Shown here: positions 48,037-58,499 of the stretch, in pieces
Position numbering within the stretch: the stretch's first letter is position 1
Layout of the letters: the number at the start of each line of letters is the position of its first letter
Source: Sacculina carcini
Lineage: Eukaryota; Arthropoda; Thecostraca; Sacculinidae
Assembly: GCA_916048095.2 (NCBI GenBank)
Contig: OU696579.1
Coordinates: forward strand, 9,034,163 to 9,098,162
Direction of reading: 5' to 3'
Length of the DNA stretch: 64,000 bases
Position numbers and translations under genes: made by a program
Notes under the pieces: generated by a model
The model's database searches: none
The model's input: only the letters and a program-made list of their open reading frames with translations
What the model was told of the DNA's origin: nothing

Positions 48037-48600
48037 ACGTGTGACGCCTGTGCGTGTGGCTGAAGCGAGCTATAAGTCAGTCTGGTTGTGAGTGTTGGTG
48101 GTGTTCGAGTGGTGGAAGTGAATTTGTAATGGTGATTGGTGTGAGGTGTTTGTTTATTACCAGTTTTTTAGCGTGCATATCAGTGCGTATCAGTGCTATC
48201 ATTTCATCGTCGTCCTCCTATTCATTGAATACATCTATATTTCACTACAAGCTATTCCGGCCATAATCATCGCAATGTCTATCGAAGAATCGAAAGCTTC
48301 TCTCCATGCCCAGTCGTCTTCCTACGTGAAGTTGATTTCGGAATTTCAGGGCTTTCAGACACATTATAACAATTTTATTGTGCATATTTAATGATAATTC
48401 AATTTGATAGGGTCACTAATAGCATGAATAACTCATGTCTGGATAAAAATTAATTCATTTAACATCCCAAATATATCATTTCCATAATTTGAATCCTTTG
48501 CATGACTCTTCAAAAAAAATACTTGTTTTTTTTGGTCGAGGGTTTTTTGGCAAAAAACGGTCGGTTTTTGTTTAGGTCGCATCTGTACCCACCCCTGCCA
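48037..48600. other. unassigned segment inside the Tigger element
   Basis: The transposase frame is lost here. AT-rich sequence with no domain I recognise separates the DDE fragment from the C-terminal fragment. It could be diverged Tigger sequence or another insertion. Confidence 0.5.
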
Positions 48601-49090
48601 GATACGGTAGGGTCTACCGAGGGGTCATGGATTGTCTGGCCTGTTACAAGGAGATATTGAAGGAAAAGAAGAGTAAAACCGTCCAGACTAGCCTTGATTG
48701 CTTCCTCAAGAAGGTAGAGAGGCCTGCAACAGGCCCTGCACCGTCTATATCAGCTGCTTTTTTACATTTTCCAGACTCTCCAGCTCCTTTAGTCATTTCT
48801 GACACATATGCTCCAGCATCTCCAGCACCTTCTGCAACTTCTCCAGTCTTTCAACATTAAGCGGGTGTCTCCCTCTTGCAAAACCTTTTCCAGGATGCAA
48901 GCCAACCACAGAAAGGTCTTATGTTTTAGATTATGTATTGTATACACATGTATACATACTGCATTAACATATGTGAGTGACCATTGCTTATATAGGCTTA
49001 CGTATATACATGTAATGTGTCCCGACTTACGTCAAAATTCCTGTTACGGCGGAGACGTAGAAACGGATCTCCGTCGTCGAGGACCCCCTG
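48601..49090 (+). pseudogene. Tigger transposase C-terminal tail and right end
   Basis: The frame 48627-48860 reads LACYKEILKEKKSKTVQTSL, DCFLKKVERP and a Pro/Ser/Ala-rich tail (PAPSISAAF, SPAPSATSP). It matches the usual Tigger C-terminus (ACYKEIYKEKKKKxxQTSLxxFFKK, then PxPSTSxA). Non-coding sequence follows up to the right TIR. Confidence 0.8.
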
Positions 49091-49603
49091 TATAGCCCGA
49101 TGATTCATGCCGTTGTCGGAGCGCGCCGGAAGTGTGTCCGACAACCACATAAACTCGAGCTGATAGTGGTCAAAACGGTTGTGCTTTTGCGCAAAGCATG
49201 CTGCACGCGACTAAATGCAGATAGTACCGGGGCGCAACACGTACATCCACATACACAATACATTACAGTATATCTAAATAGGCAATACACATGAATAGCA
49301 AATACACATGTACGTTGATGCACATGAACAAGCGAACATGGACGTACACAATTCAAAAACTATACAAACGTCACTTATGCATACATACAAAACATTTAAA
49401 CGCAAAACAAGATTATGTTTTAATTATGCGTGGTTCCCTAGGACATGGTTCAATACTCTACAAATGTTTGGCGCAGACAATAGTTTGGAAAAACGTGCTA
49501 CAACATTTTCATCAAATTAATACGATATTGTAACGAATAACGTAGCATGTATACACGAATATAACACATTAATATTTACAAGGAACGAATGGCGCCTTCA
49601 AAA
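49091..49603. other. unassigned intron sequence
   Basis: No gene or element recognised. It has (CA)-rich short tracts around 49240-49320. Confidence 0.5.
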
Positions 49604-49947
49604 CCCCATAAGGTTAAAGGTTAAATGCCTAAGTGGCAGCTGCTACACGGGAAGAAGCCGAAGCTTATGAACACACAGGTGTGTCCCGTGCAGCTCGCTG
49701 CCACCGCAGAACCGACCCTCTCCACGCTATGGCGCCACAAGGACGTAAGACGTATTAGAGAGGACCACCTCCCCAGAATGCATGGCACAACTCATGACTG
49801 ATATCTGGTACCATCATTTTCTGCTGGGTGGACAGGGGCTGTGGGATTGTAGAATTCGCCCAATGAAATTCTACTCCGCCTGGTTTCGAACCACGGACCT
49901 CCCGCTTGTGAGGCGGGTGTGCTAACAACTACACCACGGAGTCCACT
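49604..49947 (-). mobile_element. tRNA-Val-derived SINE, full length
   Basis: On the minus strand the head reads CTCCGTGGTGTAGTTGTTAG, CACACCCGCCTCACAAGCGG, GAGGTCCGTGGTTCGAA. The anticodon loop CTCACAA gives a Val (CAC) anticodon. The body is shared with 58773-59117, and the tail has (TTTAACC)n-like repeats. Acceptor and T stems are imperfect, so it is not a functional tRNA gene. Confidence 0.92.
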
Positions 49948-51422
49948 TTTTACCAGAATGTTTCCAAAATATATTTATAGCTTCACATTATTCCCAACAT
50001 CATTTGGAGTATTAATCTAATATTACCGCTAGAATATTTACTGCTAGAAAACTGTCGTGTATCCCGCTATTGTTCAAACCCACACTCCATGTATGCTTCA
50101 CTCCTATCTACATCACACCAATATTTACTGATACAATAAATTGATGTTTTTGCTAGATTGTGAGCATAAACAGATTATTTCATGTTTTAACTTTATAGGA
50201 AATTAGTTTACCCGCCCGTCGTGCGGAACCATTCATGTTAAATATTGAGGACAATAAAGACTTTCTATTCAGTATAATGTATCATAAATTAAACTGTACG
50301 CAATAAAACCACACCATCAATGCTTGGAACTAATTAGATGCATTTTAATTGTGATTGGACTTCAGTGAAATTAAATCAGTGTATATTCGTGTGTAATCAC
50401 AGGTGCGCATAATAGCTGTCAAATTGGCAACATGTCCTTTTTACTTTACACCGCCGTAGCTTCCTTTAGGTACCTTTTAGAAAATAAAAAATTGTATTGT
50501 ATTGTAGAGAACAAATTGTTCAGCACGATGGTATAATTTATTTTTGTGTGTGACAAATAGTTACTGAGAAATAAATATAAAAATGATTTTATTTTAGTCG
50601 CACGGTGTTCAAGTAAAATTTTGGACTTAGATTAGAATGTTGTCGATTTTACACGTTTAGTGATTAATTTTTGGGTATATTCGGGTATTTTGGGTGATTA
50701 ATTTCTGGGTAATTTTTGGGTGATTTTTGGGTATAACCTATCTTGTAGCACAAACACTTTTCTACACAGTGGTATAATTTTTATATCTGTGCCGTAGCTG
50801 GTTTATGAGGAGTAGATGGCAGAATATTGAACACAATATTCACGTTTTTCAGTGATAATTTTGCTTTTTTGACTTTGCCATTTTGACTTCACACCGCCGT
50901 AACGTTTTTTCAATACAATCTGGAAAATTACACCGTCTTGTAGATGACAAACTTTCCAGTACGATGGTATTATTTATTTTGATGTGTGATATTTAGTTGT
51001 TGAGAAATAGAGAAAAAAGTAAAGAAAATCGGACGCCCGGAGCTTATATATAATTGTGAATGTAGATTGAATTTCTTCCATTTTATATGTTTTATATTTA
51101 ATTTTTGGATATGAATTATAGCTTCTCTTGTAGAACAGATAATTACCTACACAGTGGTATAATCTGTATAGCTGTACCATTACTGACGTATGAAGAGTAT
51201 ATCCTAGAATATTGACCAAAATTTTCGTTCTTTTCAGGGTTCATTTTGTCTTTTCACTGCTATACCTTTTTTTTGTTTTATTTTTAATTTTTTTAATTTA
51301 ACCTATCGTATAGACAAGAAAATTCCCAACGTAATGGTGTAAATTGTTAGCGATTACATCAAGTGGTTACTGAGTAGCAGCTTGCAGAAAATGGACCAAG
51401 GAGGGTGGGACACACAGACACA

Positions 51423-51497
<75 letters not shown>

Positions 51498-51520
51498 GAT
51501 CTCTTTTATATATATATAGA
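49948..51520. repeat. Helitron-like motif, long element body and (CA)n
   Basis: It has TTACCCGCCCGTCGTGCGGAA at 50209, then the same body as 30996-32345 (GACAATAAAGACTTTCTATT, GTGCGCATAATAGCTGTCAA, GATTTTACACGTTTA), with a further diverged copy after 50880. It ends GGGTGGGACACACAGACACA (51403) followed by (CA)n to 51494 and a (TA)-rich patch. The same GGGTGGGACA phrase closes the unit at 44700. Confidence 0.8.
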
Positions 51521-51858
51521 TATATGCCAATTACTTACTGCTGATGTTAACAAAAATGAAACCAGCTTCCGCTAAAAATTTCCCGACGTTGTTTATATTA
51601 TTTTTAGCTGATTGAATTTACTTTGCGTTATCTCATAAAATCAGACGCGTATCCACGGCACTTGGTACATAAAAATGTCGAATTTGACCCGGATATGAAT
51701 CGTTATCATTATCTAACAAGTATATTTTTAACTCGCCTTTTTAGATCAAGTCATTTGTATTTGAGCCAAATAATGAGTATTCATTCACCAAGCATAGTCA
51801 TCGCCTACTCGGACAAAACACTTTGTATATTGATTGATTGAAATGTATGTGGTGCTAG
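51521..51858. other. intron end, nothing recognised
   Basis: AT-rich sequence before the acceptor GTGCTAG of the next transporter exon. Confidence 0.6.
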
Positions 51859-51990
51859 CTGGTGGTGATGGTGGCCATTCGCAAGTTGTTGGAGCGGGTG
51901 TTCACGGCTCGAGAACTGAACATCCTCGACGACACTATGCCCGAATTCAGCAAGAAGAAGAGTGAACACAAGCAGGACGAGAATGCAGAG
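51859..51990 (+). CDS. SLC4-like: SLC4-like transporter exon: last helix and cytoplasmic start
   Basis: It encodes LVVMVAIRKLLERVFTAREL, then NILDDTMPEFSKKKSEHKQD and ENAE. It matches VLALVFVRKLxDxxFTKRELxxLDDLMPExxKKK of the family. The spacing after FPVM is exact. The Lys-rich run marks the start of the cytoplasmic C-terminus. The acceptor is GTGCTAG and the donor GAG|gtgcgc, both phase 0. Confidence 0.95.
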
Positions 51991-52498
51991 GTGCGCCAAT
52001 TATCGTCGCTTTAATTGTGATGTGTCCGGCCATCAGATATTTTTCTCGAGTGTTCAGTTTCAAACGACATCTGCATAAAATACAAACCGATATGAAGCCA
52101 TACCTGAATATTCCAATCTTGGTCCTTGGAAAATTATCTCTCTATGATGTATAAATATTATAACGAATTAATTGCATTTACAAATTATGTTTGTATATCT
52201 CGGTGTGTGTATGTGTGTAAACGTTAAATTTCGGTTGAATGAAAATTGCGTTGTCTCATGACTTGGTGCGAGTGGAGCAAAATATACCATTAATTATTTA
52301 ACGAGTAAAATTTTTTGCTGTTAGTATATTTTATTGCCTCATAAACGTGACCTGCTATACATACTCGTATATATTGATCGACTGTATGCTGTATCTAGTT
52401 TTCTTTTGGTATTTTCTGGATTGATCAATTAAATTATTAAATTGTTGGATTGTTAAATTAGAAATGAAAAATTAAAACTGTGGAATGTATGTGGTTAG

Positions 52499-52719
52499 GA
52501 GCCGGTAGGAGGCGAGAATGTTGATCGTCTTCCCACCAATGAGTCTGGAAATATCACTATCCCACTGGCCAGTGGCAACGTGATGCGAATTCCCCGTGGC
52601 AGCATCAATATCTCCGAGGAACTCAACCGCTCCGGTATCTGGCTGGACATTCAGAGCAGCAAAGCAAAGGAAAGTCGTGGCATCTGCTCGCACGTTGGCT
52701 CCTCTCCTGATGACTCAGG
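52499..52719 (+). CDS. SLC4-like: SLC4-like transporter exon: cytoplasmic C-terminus
   Basis: It encodes EPVGGENVDRLPTNESGNIT, IPLASGNVMRIPRGS, then INISEELNRSGIWLDIQSS. The counterpart in NBC proteins is (I/L)PFEGGxxLQIPxxxLxxxxxxxxNISDEMxxTxxWKxL, so the homology continues well into the tail. The acceptor is GTGGTTAG and the donor GG|gtgagt (phase 2). Intron 51991-52498 holds nothing recognised. Confidence 0.9.
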
Positions 52720-52914
52720 GTGAGTAGCTCGTGCTCACCGCTCGTGCCTACCATTTCATGTCATCTAAGTGTTGTCCCAATTACGCGGCAGTACGAGCCG
52801 TGCACTGGACAGCACAATAAAACACAGGCGCGTATAAAACGTAGCCGAGCAGTACTTTTTTTCTGAAAATTTAGCGAATTTCCAGTACTCAGTGGCTACA
52901 TTGTGTGTCGGCAG

Positions 52915-53184
52915 CAGCCACAAGAAGCGGCGTCGCAAGAAGCCTCACTGTGGCGCTGCTGGTGGAGGTGTAATGGCTGTGGTGACCGCTTCCAGTGACG
53001 GCAGCGACACTGGCAGGTCAGCCGGGGCAGGCGGTGATATTCGACTGAGTGTGATGCATGAAGAGGAAGCCGACGAAGATGATGAGCCCGAGTGTCACCT
53101 CGGCCGAGACGTCGATAACGGCGCCATCACCATCAAAGTCAGCTGTCCGTCTGATTACAACGTCGGATCGGCTGCAAGCAGGGG
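52915..53184 (+). CDS. SLC4-like: SLC4-like transporter exon: basic/acidic C-terminal tail (end uncertain)
   Basis: One base completes Gly, then SHKKRRRKKPHCGAAGGG, a Ser/Gly-rich part, LSVMHEEEADEDDEPECH and ITIKVSCPSDYNVGSAAS are encoded. The acceptor TGTCGGCAG is the one that keeps phase with 52719. The tail has a basic cluster followed by an acidic cluster. At 53184 a donor-like GGG|gtcagt exists. Otherwise the frame runs through ACAAGTACATGC repeats to a stop at 53299, which looks non-coding. Further exons may lie downstream. Confidence 0.75.
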
Positions 53185-53299
53185 TCAGTATATAAGCAGT
53201 AAACTGGGGTCAAGTATACACACAAGTACATGCTCACAAGTACATGCAGTACATAGGCACAAGTACAGATTAACACAAGTAAATGCATGTTTCATATAA

Positions 53300-54330
53300 C
53301 CAAGAGAATACCTTCTGCCTACAAATGTATGTTTTAATATTTAATCGGTAGATAGTAATTTGCCCACGATTAATCGTTTGCCACCATTATATCCTAGCTT
53401 AACACTACATCTGTTATATTCAACGTTATATCCGAGCTTTGTACTGGAATATGATGAACGTTTCCTCCATGCATTTGGTCAGGCACATGGTTTGGGCGGC
53501 ACATGGTTTTCGACTCGCCGGTGAAGGTTGGGCTTCCAAAATTTTTTAAACATACTCAATCACTTGTTGCACACTTGAAGCTCCTGGAAACAGCGAGCGC
53601 GTGCATGTTGCCAGCACGTGCTTGCAGCTGATGGTGTTCACGCGCAACACTCGTGACTTGCACGTGGCTGTCATGTCACGTGGCACATTTTGATGCTGAA
53701 ATGAGGCGGACGCTTCTATTGTGCGCGTGTGTGTTTGTCATTATTCAGTATTGTTTGTCAATATACAATATATAGTAAAAGTTGATAAATATATAAATAG
53801 GTAAAAAGATAAAAGCTACAGAATATATGCAACATTGATCTGTATATACAACACCTGAATTAGATCAAAATTCAGATAGTATAGTCAGGAGAACGAAATA
53901 AACCACGCCGACGTACTCCGCACCACATCTATTGGCTCGGACAATTATTGGCCTCGTGTGACCACTCGCAAGCCAATTGTTGTCCAAGCCAATAATTGGC
54001 CTCATGTGATCACGGCTTAAAGGCATTTTTTCACAATACACCAAAACTACGTTAAAAATTATATACGATAACTAGTAGAAATCATGTTGCACATATTGAT
54101 ACGACTTATATGATCGATGTTACATGATGTGTTGTACGAAATGATTCGCAATTGTTTTAATGTATCTCATATTTTCTTCCTTTACTGATCATTTTGCTTC
54201 GTATTGTTTCACGGGATGAATATTTCATTTTCATATGTCGCAGTTGATTTCACTCTCTGCTTTTATACGACTGAAAATGGTGTTAGTATCTTTGAGTGTT
54301 AGTATCTGATGGTCGTCATATCCCGAGCCT
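53300..54330. other. non-coding, small fold-back only
   Basis: No gene recognised. At 53935-54015 two copies of AATTATTGGCCTC/AATAATTGGCCTC followed by GTGTGACCAC/ATGTGATCAC surround an inverted CCAATTGTTGTCC, giving a small mixed direct/inverted repeat. Confidence 0.5.
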
Positions 54331-54339
54331 GGTCAGAAA

Positions 54340-54797
54340 ACTGCACTAATAACTACACTCATGACTACACTAATGACTACACTAATAACTACACGCATGG
54401 CTACACTACTAAATTCACTCATGACTACACTAATAACTACGCTCATGGCTACACTAATAACTACACCTATGGCTACACTCATGACTACACCCATGGCTAC
54501 ACTAATAACTACATTCATGACTACACCAAAAACTACGCTCATGACTACACTAAAAACCACGCTCATGACTACACTAGTAGCTACACTTAGCCTGCACTCA
54601 TGACTACTCTCATGAATACGTTCATGACTACACTTACGGCTACACCCATGACTACACTAATGGCTACACTAGGAACTACGCTCATGACTGCACCCATGAG
54701 CACACTCATGACTACACCCATGAGTACACTAATGACTACATTCATGACTATACTCATGACTACACTAATGACTACACTCATGACTACACTCATGAAT
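54340..54797. repeat. 12/24-bp minisatellite (array 1)
   Basis: Built of 12-bp units ACTACACTCATG and ACTACACTAATA in variable order. Frames are open on both strands because the unit is a multiple of three. Same family as 56015-56170 and 56510-56762. Confidence 0.93.
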
Positions 54798-56010
54798 ATA
54801 GATCGGATGTCAGGCACTAAAAATGGCAAAATAGACAGGCAAAATGGCACGATAAAACTGCAAAATAGGAAAATATAGACATTATAAAAACCGAGACAAA
54901 CATGATATATTATTGATCAATTACGTTGCTAATACATAATAACCACTGTTTATACACACTTATAAACTATTATTTCAATGTTTTTAAGAGTCAAATTGTG
55001 TCCACGATCGTGGAACAGATACTTGAAGAGTTAAAAGTCCTTTCAACGTCTACAAACGTGATTGGAGCATATTTAAAGTGTGGAGGATTTGTTGCACCTG
55101 ATTAAGGCACATCTTCAAAGTGTCCTCATCAATGATCTTAGAATTGTTTTAGTTGCACAAAATATTCATTTACCTCAAGTGCGTTTCTGATGCTCGCCTA
55201 TACACCACGCGCATTTTCACCAGGAACTGGATTTATGCTGTATACATGTATAGTGGACTCCAACTCTGTATATGTGTCTAGAAAAATTTATTTTCTGCTA
55301 TTTATCAATTCAAGTGGAGTAATATCAAAAGATGTGCGTTTATAAACACAAAATACTGCTGCATTGATTTGATCGGAAGTGACTTCATCATTTTGGCACA
55401 TTCTGAAAGTTCTGGCCCGTTCGTTTACACTAGCTCCGCTCATATACGAACCTTACACATACAGACAAAGGCATGCAGACATACAATACACAAACCTCAC
55501 ACAGACAACCAATACTTAGTTTATATTAAGTATTTACACAACACACGCACATACGACTAGAAGATGGAATTCAGCAACAATACACGCAGGAACTCATCGA
55601 GAGTGCATTGCTATACACACAATACTCTGTCTCTGTCGACACGTGATCCATAGTTTTCCACTCAGCAGATGTAACGTTAATTGTTCTCTGAGAGCGATCA
55701 AACATACAAACCCGTCTAGAGATACATCCGAGAAGTGTACCAGAGATAAGCGTCGGTTCAGAATAGCCAATATATGCCGTATACAACCCCGTCTCAGTCA
55801 TGTGAATGCGAAATCAAGCCTAGCTCTATCACCTCTGTATACTTGTATCTATAAACTCATTTAATTGATTATTACTTTCGATATTGAGTTATATGATTTT
55901 TTGGATAAATAGGCAATATTTTTGACAAATTAGCAAAATAGGCATTTATCTGGAAAAATTCCTAAAATAGGCAAATACAGGCATTTATGACATTCAGCCT
56001 GAACGTCCGG
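54798..56010. other. non-coding, nothing recognised
   Basis: Two AAAATAGGCAAA/AAAATGGCAAAATAG-like A-rich patches flank arrays 1 and 2 (54815-54880, 55905-55985), suggesting they once formed one unit. No gene seen. Confidence 0.5.
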
Positions 56011-56014
56011 TATT

Positions 56015-56170
56015 TATTCATGACTACGCCAATAACTACACTCATGACTACCCTCATGACTACATTAATATTTACACTCATGACTACACTAATAACTACA
56101 CTCATGACAACATTCTTGACTACGCTAATAACTACACTCATGACTGAACTAATAACTACACTAATGACCA
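56015..56170. repeat. 12/24-bp minisatellite (array 2)
   Basis: The same ACTACACTCATG / ACTACACTAATA units as array 1, about thirteen 12-mers. Confidence 0.92.
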
Positions 56171-56180
56171 TCGGCATATA

Positions 56181-56490
56181 TTTGTGTCGAGGCTAGGGGG
56201 GATGACAGCCATCATACATTAGTGTTCAAAGTTGACTCAGTTGGTCAATTGTATGGGACCCTCAACTATTTTCAGCCTATTCAATTACAACACACATACC
56301 CCAATGAAAAGTGTATTGCGTAATATAATTCTTCACATATTTATAATTTCTTGCATTGTTGGCCTATTGTCATTTGCCTTCTATGCTGATTTTGATGATA
56401 ATATGTCCAGTGAACTGAACTCATAATTGCATATTCATACCCCCAGCCAATTTGTCGGGGGGTATATTACCCCAAACCCCCCAGGATTTA
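56181..56490. repeat. dispersed repeat, copy 2 (first at 23777-24110)
   Basis: It shares GTGTCGAGGCT, CAGCCATCAT, GTTCAAAGTTGACTCAG, GACCCTCAAC and CATACCCCCAGCCAATTTGT with the first copy. Confidence 0.75.
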
Positions 56491-56509
56491 CGCCCATGCA
56501 ATACGCCCA

Positions 56510-56762
56510 TGCATGACTACAATAATTACTACACTCATGACAACATTCTTGACTACGCTAATAACTACGCTAATAACTACACTAATAACTACACTCATGA
56601 CTACGCTAATAACTACACTCATGACTACACTCATGGCTACACTAATGACTATACTCATTACTACGCAAATAATTGCACTCATAACTACACTCATGGCTAC
56701 ACTCGTGACTATACTCATGACTACGCTAATAACTACACTCATGACTACACTAATCACTTCAT
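56510..56762. repeat. 12/24-bp minisatellite (array 3)
   Basis: About twenty-one 12-mers of the same family as arrays 1 and 2. The dispersed repeat at 56181-56490 lies between arrays 2 and 3, as if inserted into one array. Confidence 0.93.
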
Positions 56763-57930
56763 GGCACAATTATCGGGTAAAACCTAAAAAATATATGCAC
56801 TATAATACACATAAATGAATAATTATTCATCTATTATAATTATAACACCAATTATAATTGGAGATATACGCATAAATATGATACAGCTGTGTACTGAAAA
56901 ATAACACAAGATATTCACAAGATTCTTTCTACTCCCTTGTTGTCCTGTTGTGTTTTCAGTTGGCGAAAATCAGGTGTAACCGCAATGGAGAGCCCATGAA
57001 GTGAACATCAGTGTCTGTGTCGTGTTCACCCTGTCATCTAATGATAGAGTTTCGAAGCCTAGCTTCTAGTAGCGTATATAGATGACGACAATGGTGCTCT
57101 GGCTGTCGTATACAACCAAGTCGTCATGAACGTTACGTCGACCATGCTAATTGTGAAGCACGCCGTTCGTTTTTGCATCGTGTGCCGATATAATATGTCC
57201 GTCCTGTTGAACCTAGATGACAACCGTTGTGACAAGCTCATGTGGCAAGTAGATAAACAAGTAATTAAATCATGTTTCTGGCTTGCCTAGCTTGGTTTCT
57301 GGCTTGGCTTCTGGCTTGCTTGGCTTGTGCGCAATTTATCGGCCTTATTCAAACTAATACAAATTCAAGATAAATAACAGATCATAAGTGATCATCTCTA
57401 ATTGATCGGCAAGTTGCACTATTGCCGAGAACGCGTTGCTACTAGTACAATTTTTAAGATGAACGAAATTTAATGTTCAATGGCCATAAATTGTATTTAT
57501 AAACAAGAATTTTATTGATTACGATACTTTTTTCTTGTTTATTCGCCAGAAATTTGTTTTATATGCTGTTTAGTTGATGGAGCTCATATAAGATATGTGT
57601 GTTGTTCCGAGATGATTTTTCAATTTTGAAATTCCACTTCTATCGTTGATTTATGTCCAAGCTTGTCCCGCTTTGGCTTTCATATTTATTCCTGTATTAT
57701 GTCGGTAAGTATATATATATATATATGCGTATTTAAGTTGTAGACGATGTGAAGCTGCTGTGTATAGGCGGCAGGTAAATCTGTTGCTTTTTGTTGGACG
57801 CAGAACCGCGTAGCAGCGTGGCGTCTCACTGGCAAGATGTCTTAAAACATTGAACTGTTGTTGTTGCCGTTATGCGGGGTTTTATCAGCCATATATCCCA
57901 TGTGCTTGTGCTTATATGTGTGTGCGTTTG

Positions 57931-57979
<49 letters not shown>

Positions 57980-58480
57980 AGAGTGAGCTGTAGTTGATGT
58001 TCTCCGATGTCATTTGTGTGAGGAAAATATATTTGGTTGTGTTGGCGATGCTGATTGGCGTATTTGCTTGTTGGATGCGGCCTCGCGAGGCAGTAATCGC
58101 GCTACTGTCAAACACGCAGCTATTGATGTCAGATTGTGATATTGACGCATATATTGCCGGCAGAAGAAGTCGGTTCACTTGTAAATCAGCGCAGTTGTAC
58201 ACCTCGCTAATTGTTTTAATATACGATGAACAGCTGTTTGACGTGCCAGCTGAGAGATGGTGCATTCGTGAAGCCGTACGTTGAGCTGGTGGCACATTGA
58301 TATCAACATATTCGGCATACTCACATTGAAATCAGCACATTCTGAGTGTCTCTAGTGTCTCTCTCAACTACAGTTTCATTTGATTCGGGCTCCTTTACTA
58401 TGTGACTCCTGCTATGTACAAGTGTGTTTATATGTCTGTTTTCACCGATTTGTTGATGCGGAAGAAGAGCTTTTAGGCTC
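56763..58480. other. non-coding, (TG)n at 57917-57976
   Basis: No gene recognised. A (TG)n tract lies at 57917-57976 and a (TA)n at 57711-57726. TTCTGGCTTG and GCTTGCCTAGC repeats occur at 57270-57330. Confidence 0.5.
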
Positions 58481-58499
58481 GTACTGTCCCGTCTTGATA

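Larger units (their letters stand above)
42238..49090 (+). mobile_element. Tigger/pogo DNA transposon, split by duplication and insertions
   Basis: The left end CAGGGGATCCTCGGTTTACG (42238) and inverted right end CAGGGGGTCCTCGACGACGG (49090) are both flanked by TA. The transposase is on the + strand. The first part runs to about 43535, where a 1.66-kb-type unit takes over. A second copy of the flank leads at 47681 into the middle of the transposase, which continues to about 48010, and a C-terminal piece and the right TIR follow. So one element was broken by a ~5.5-kb duplication (41009/46531) carrying satellite and fold-back sequence. Confidence 0.85.

Noticed and set aside
54309-54878. Hydrophobic repeat proteins on both strands
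   Set aside because: 12-bp minisatellite read in frame; no start or end context.
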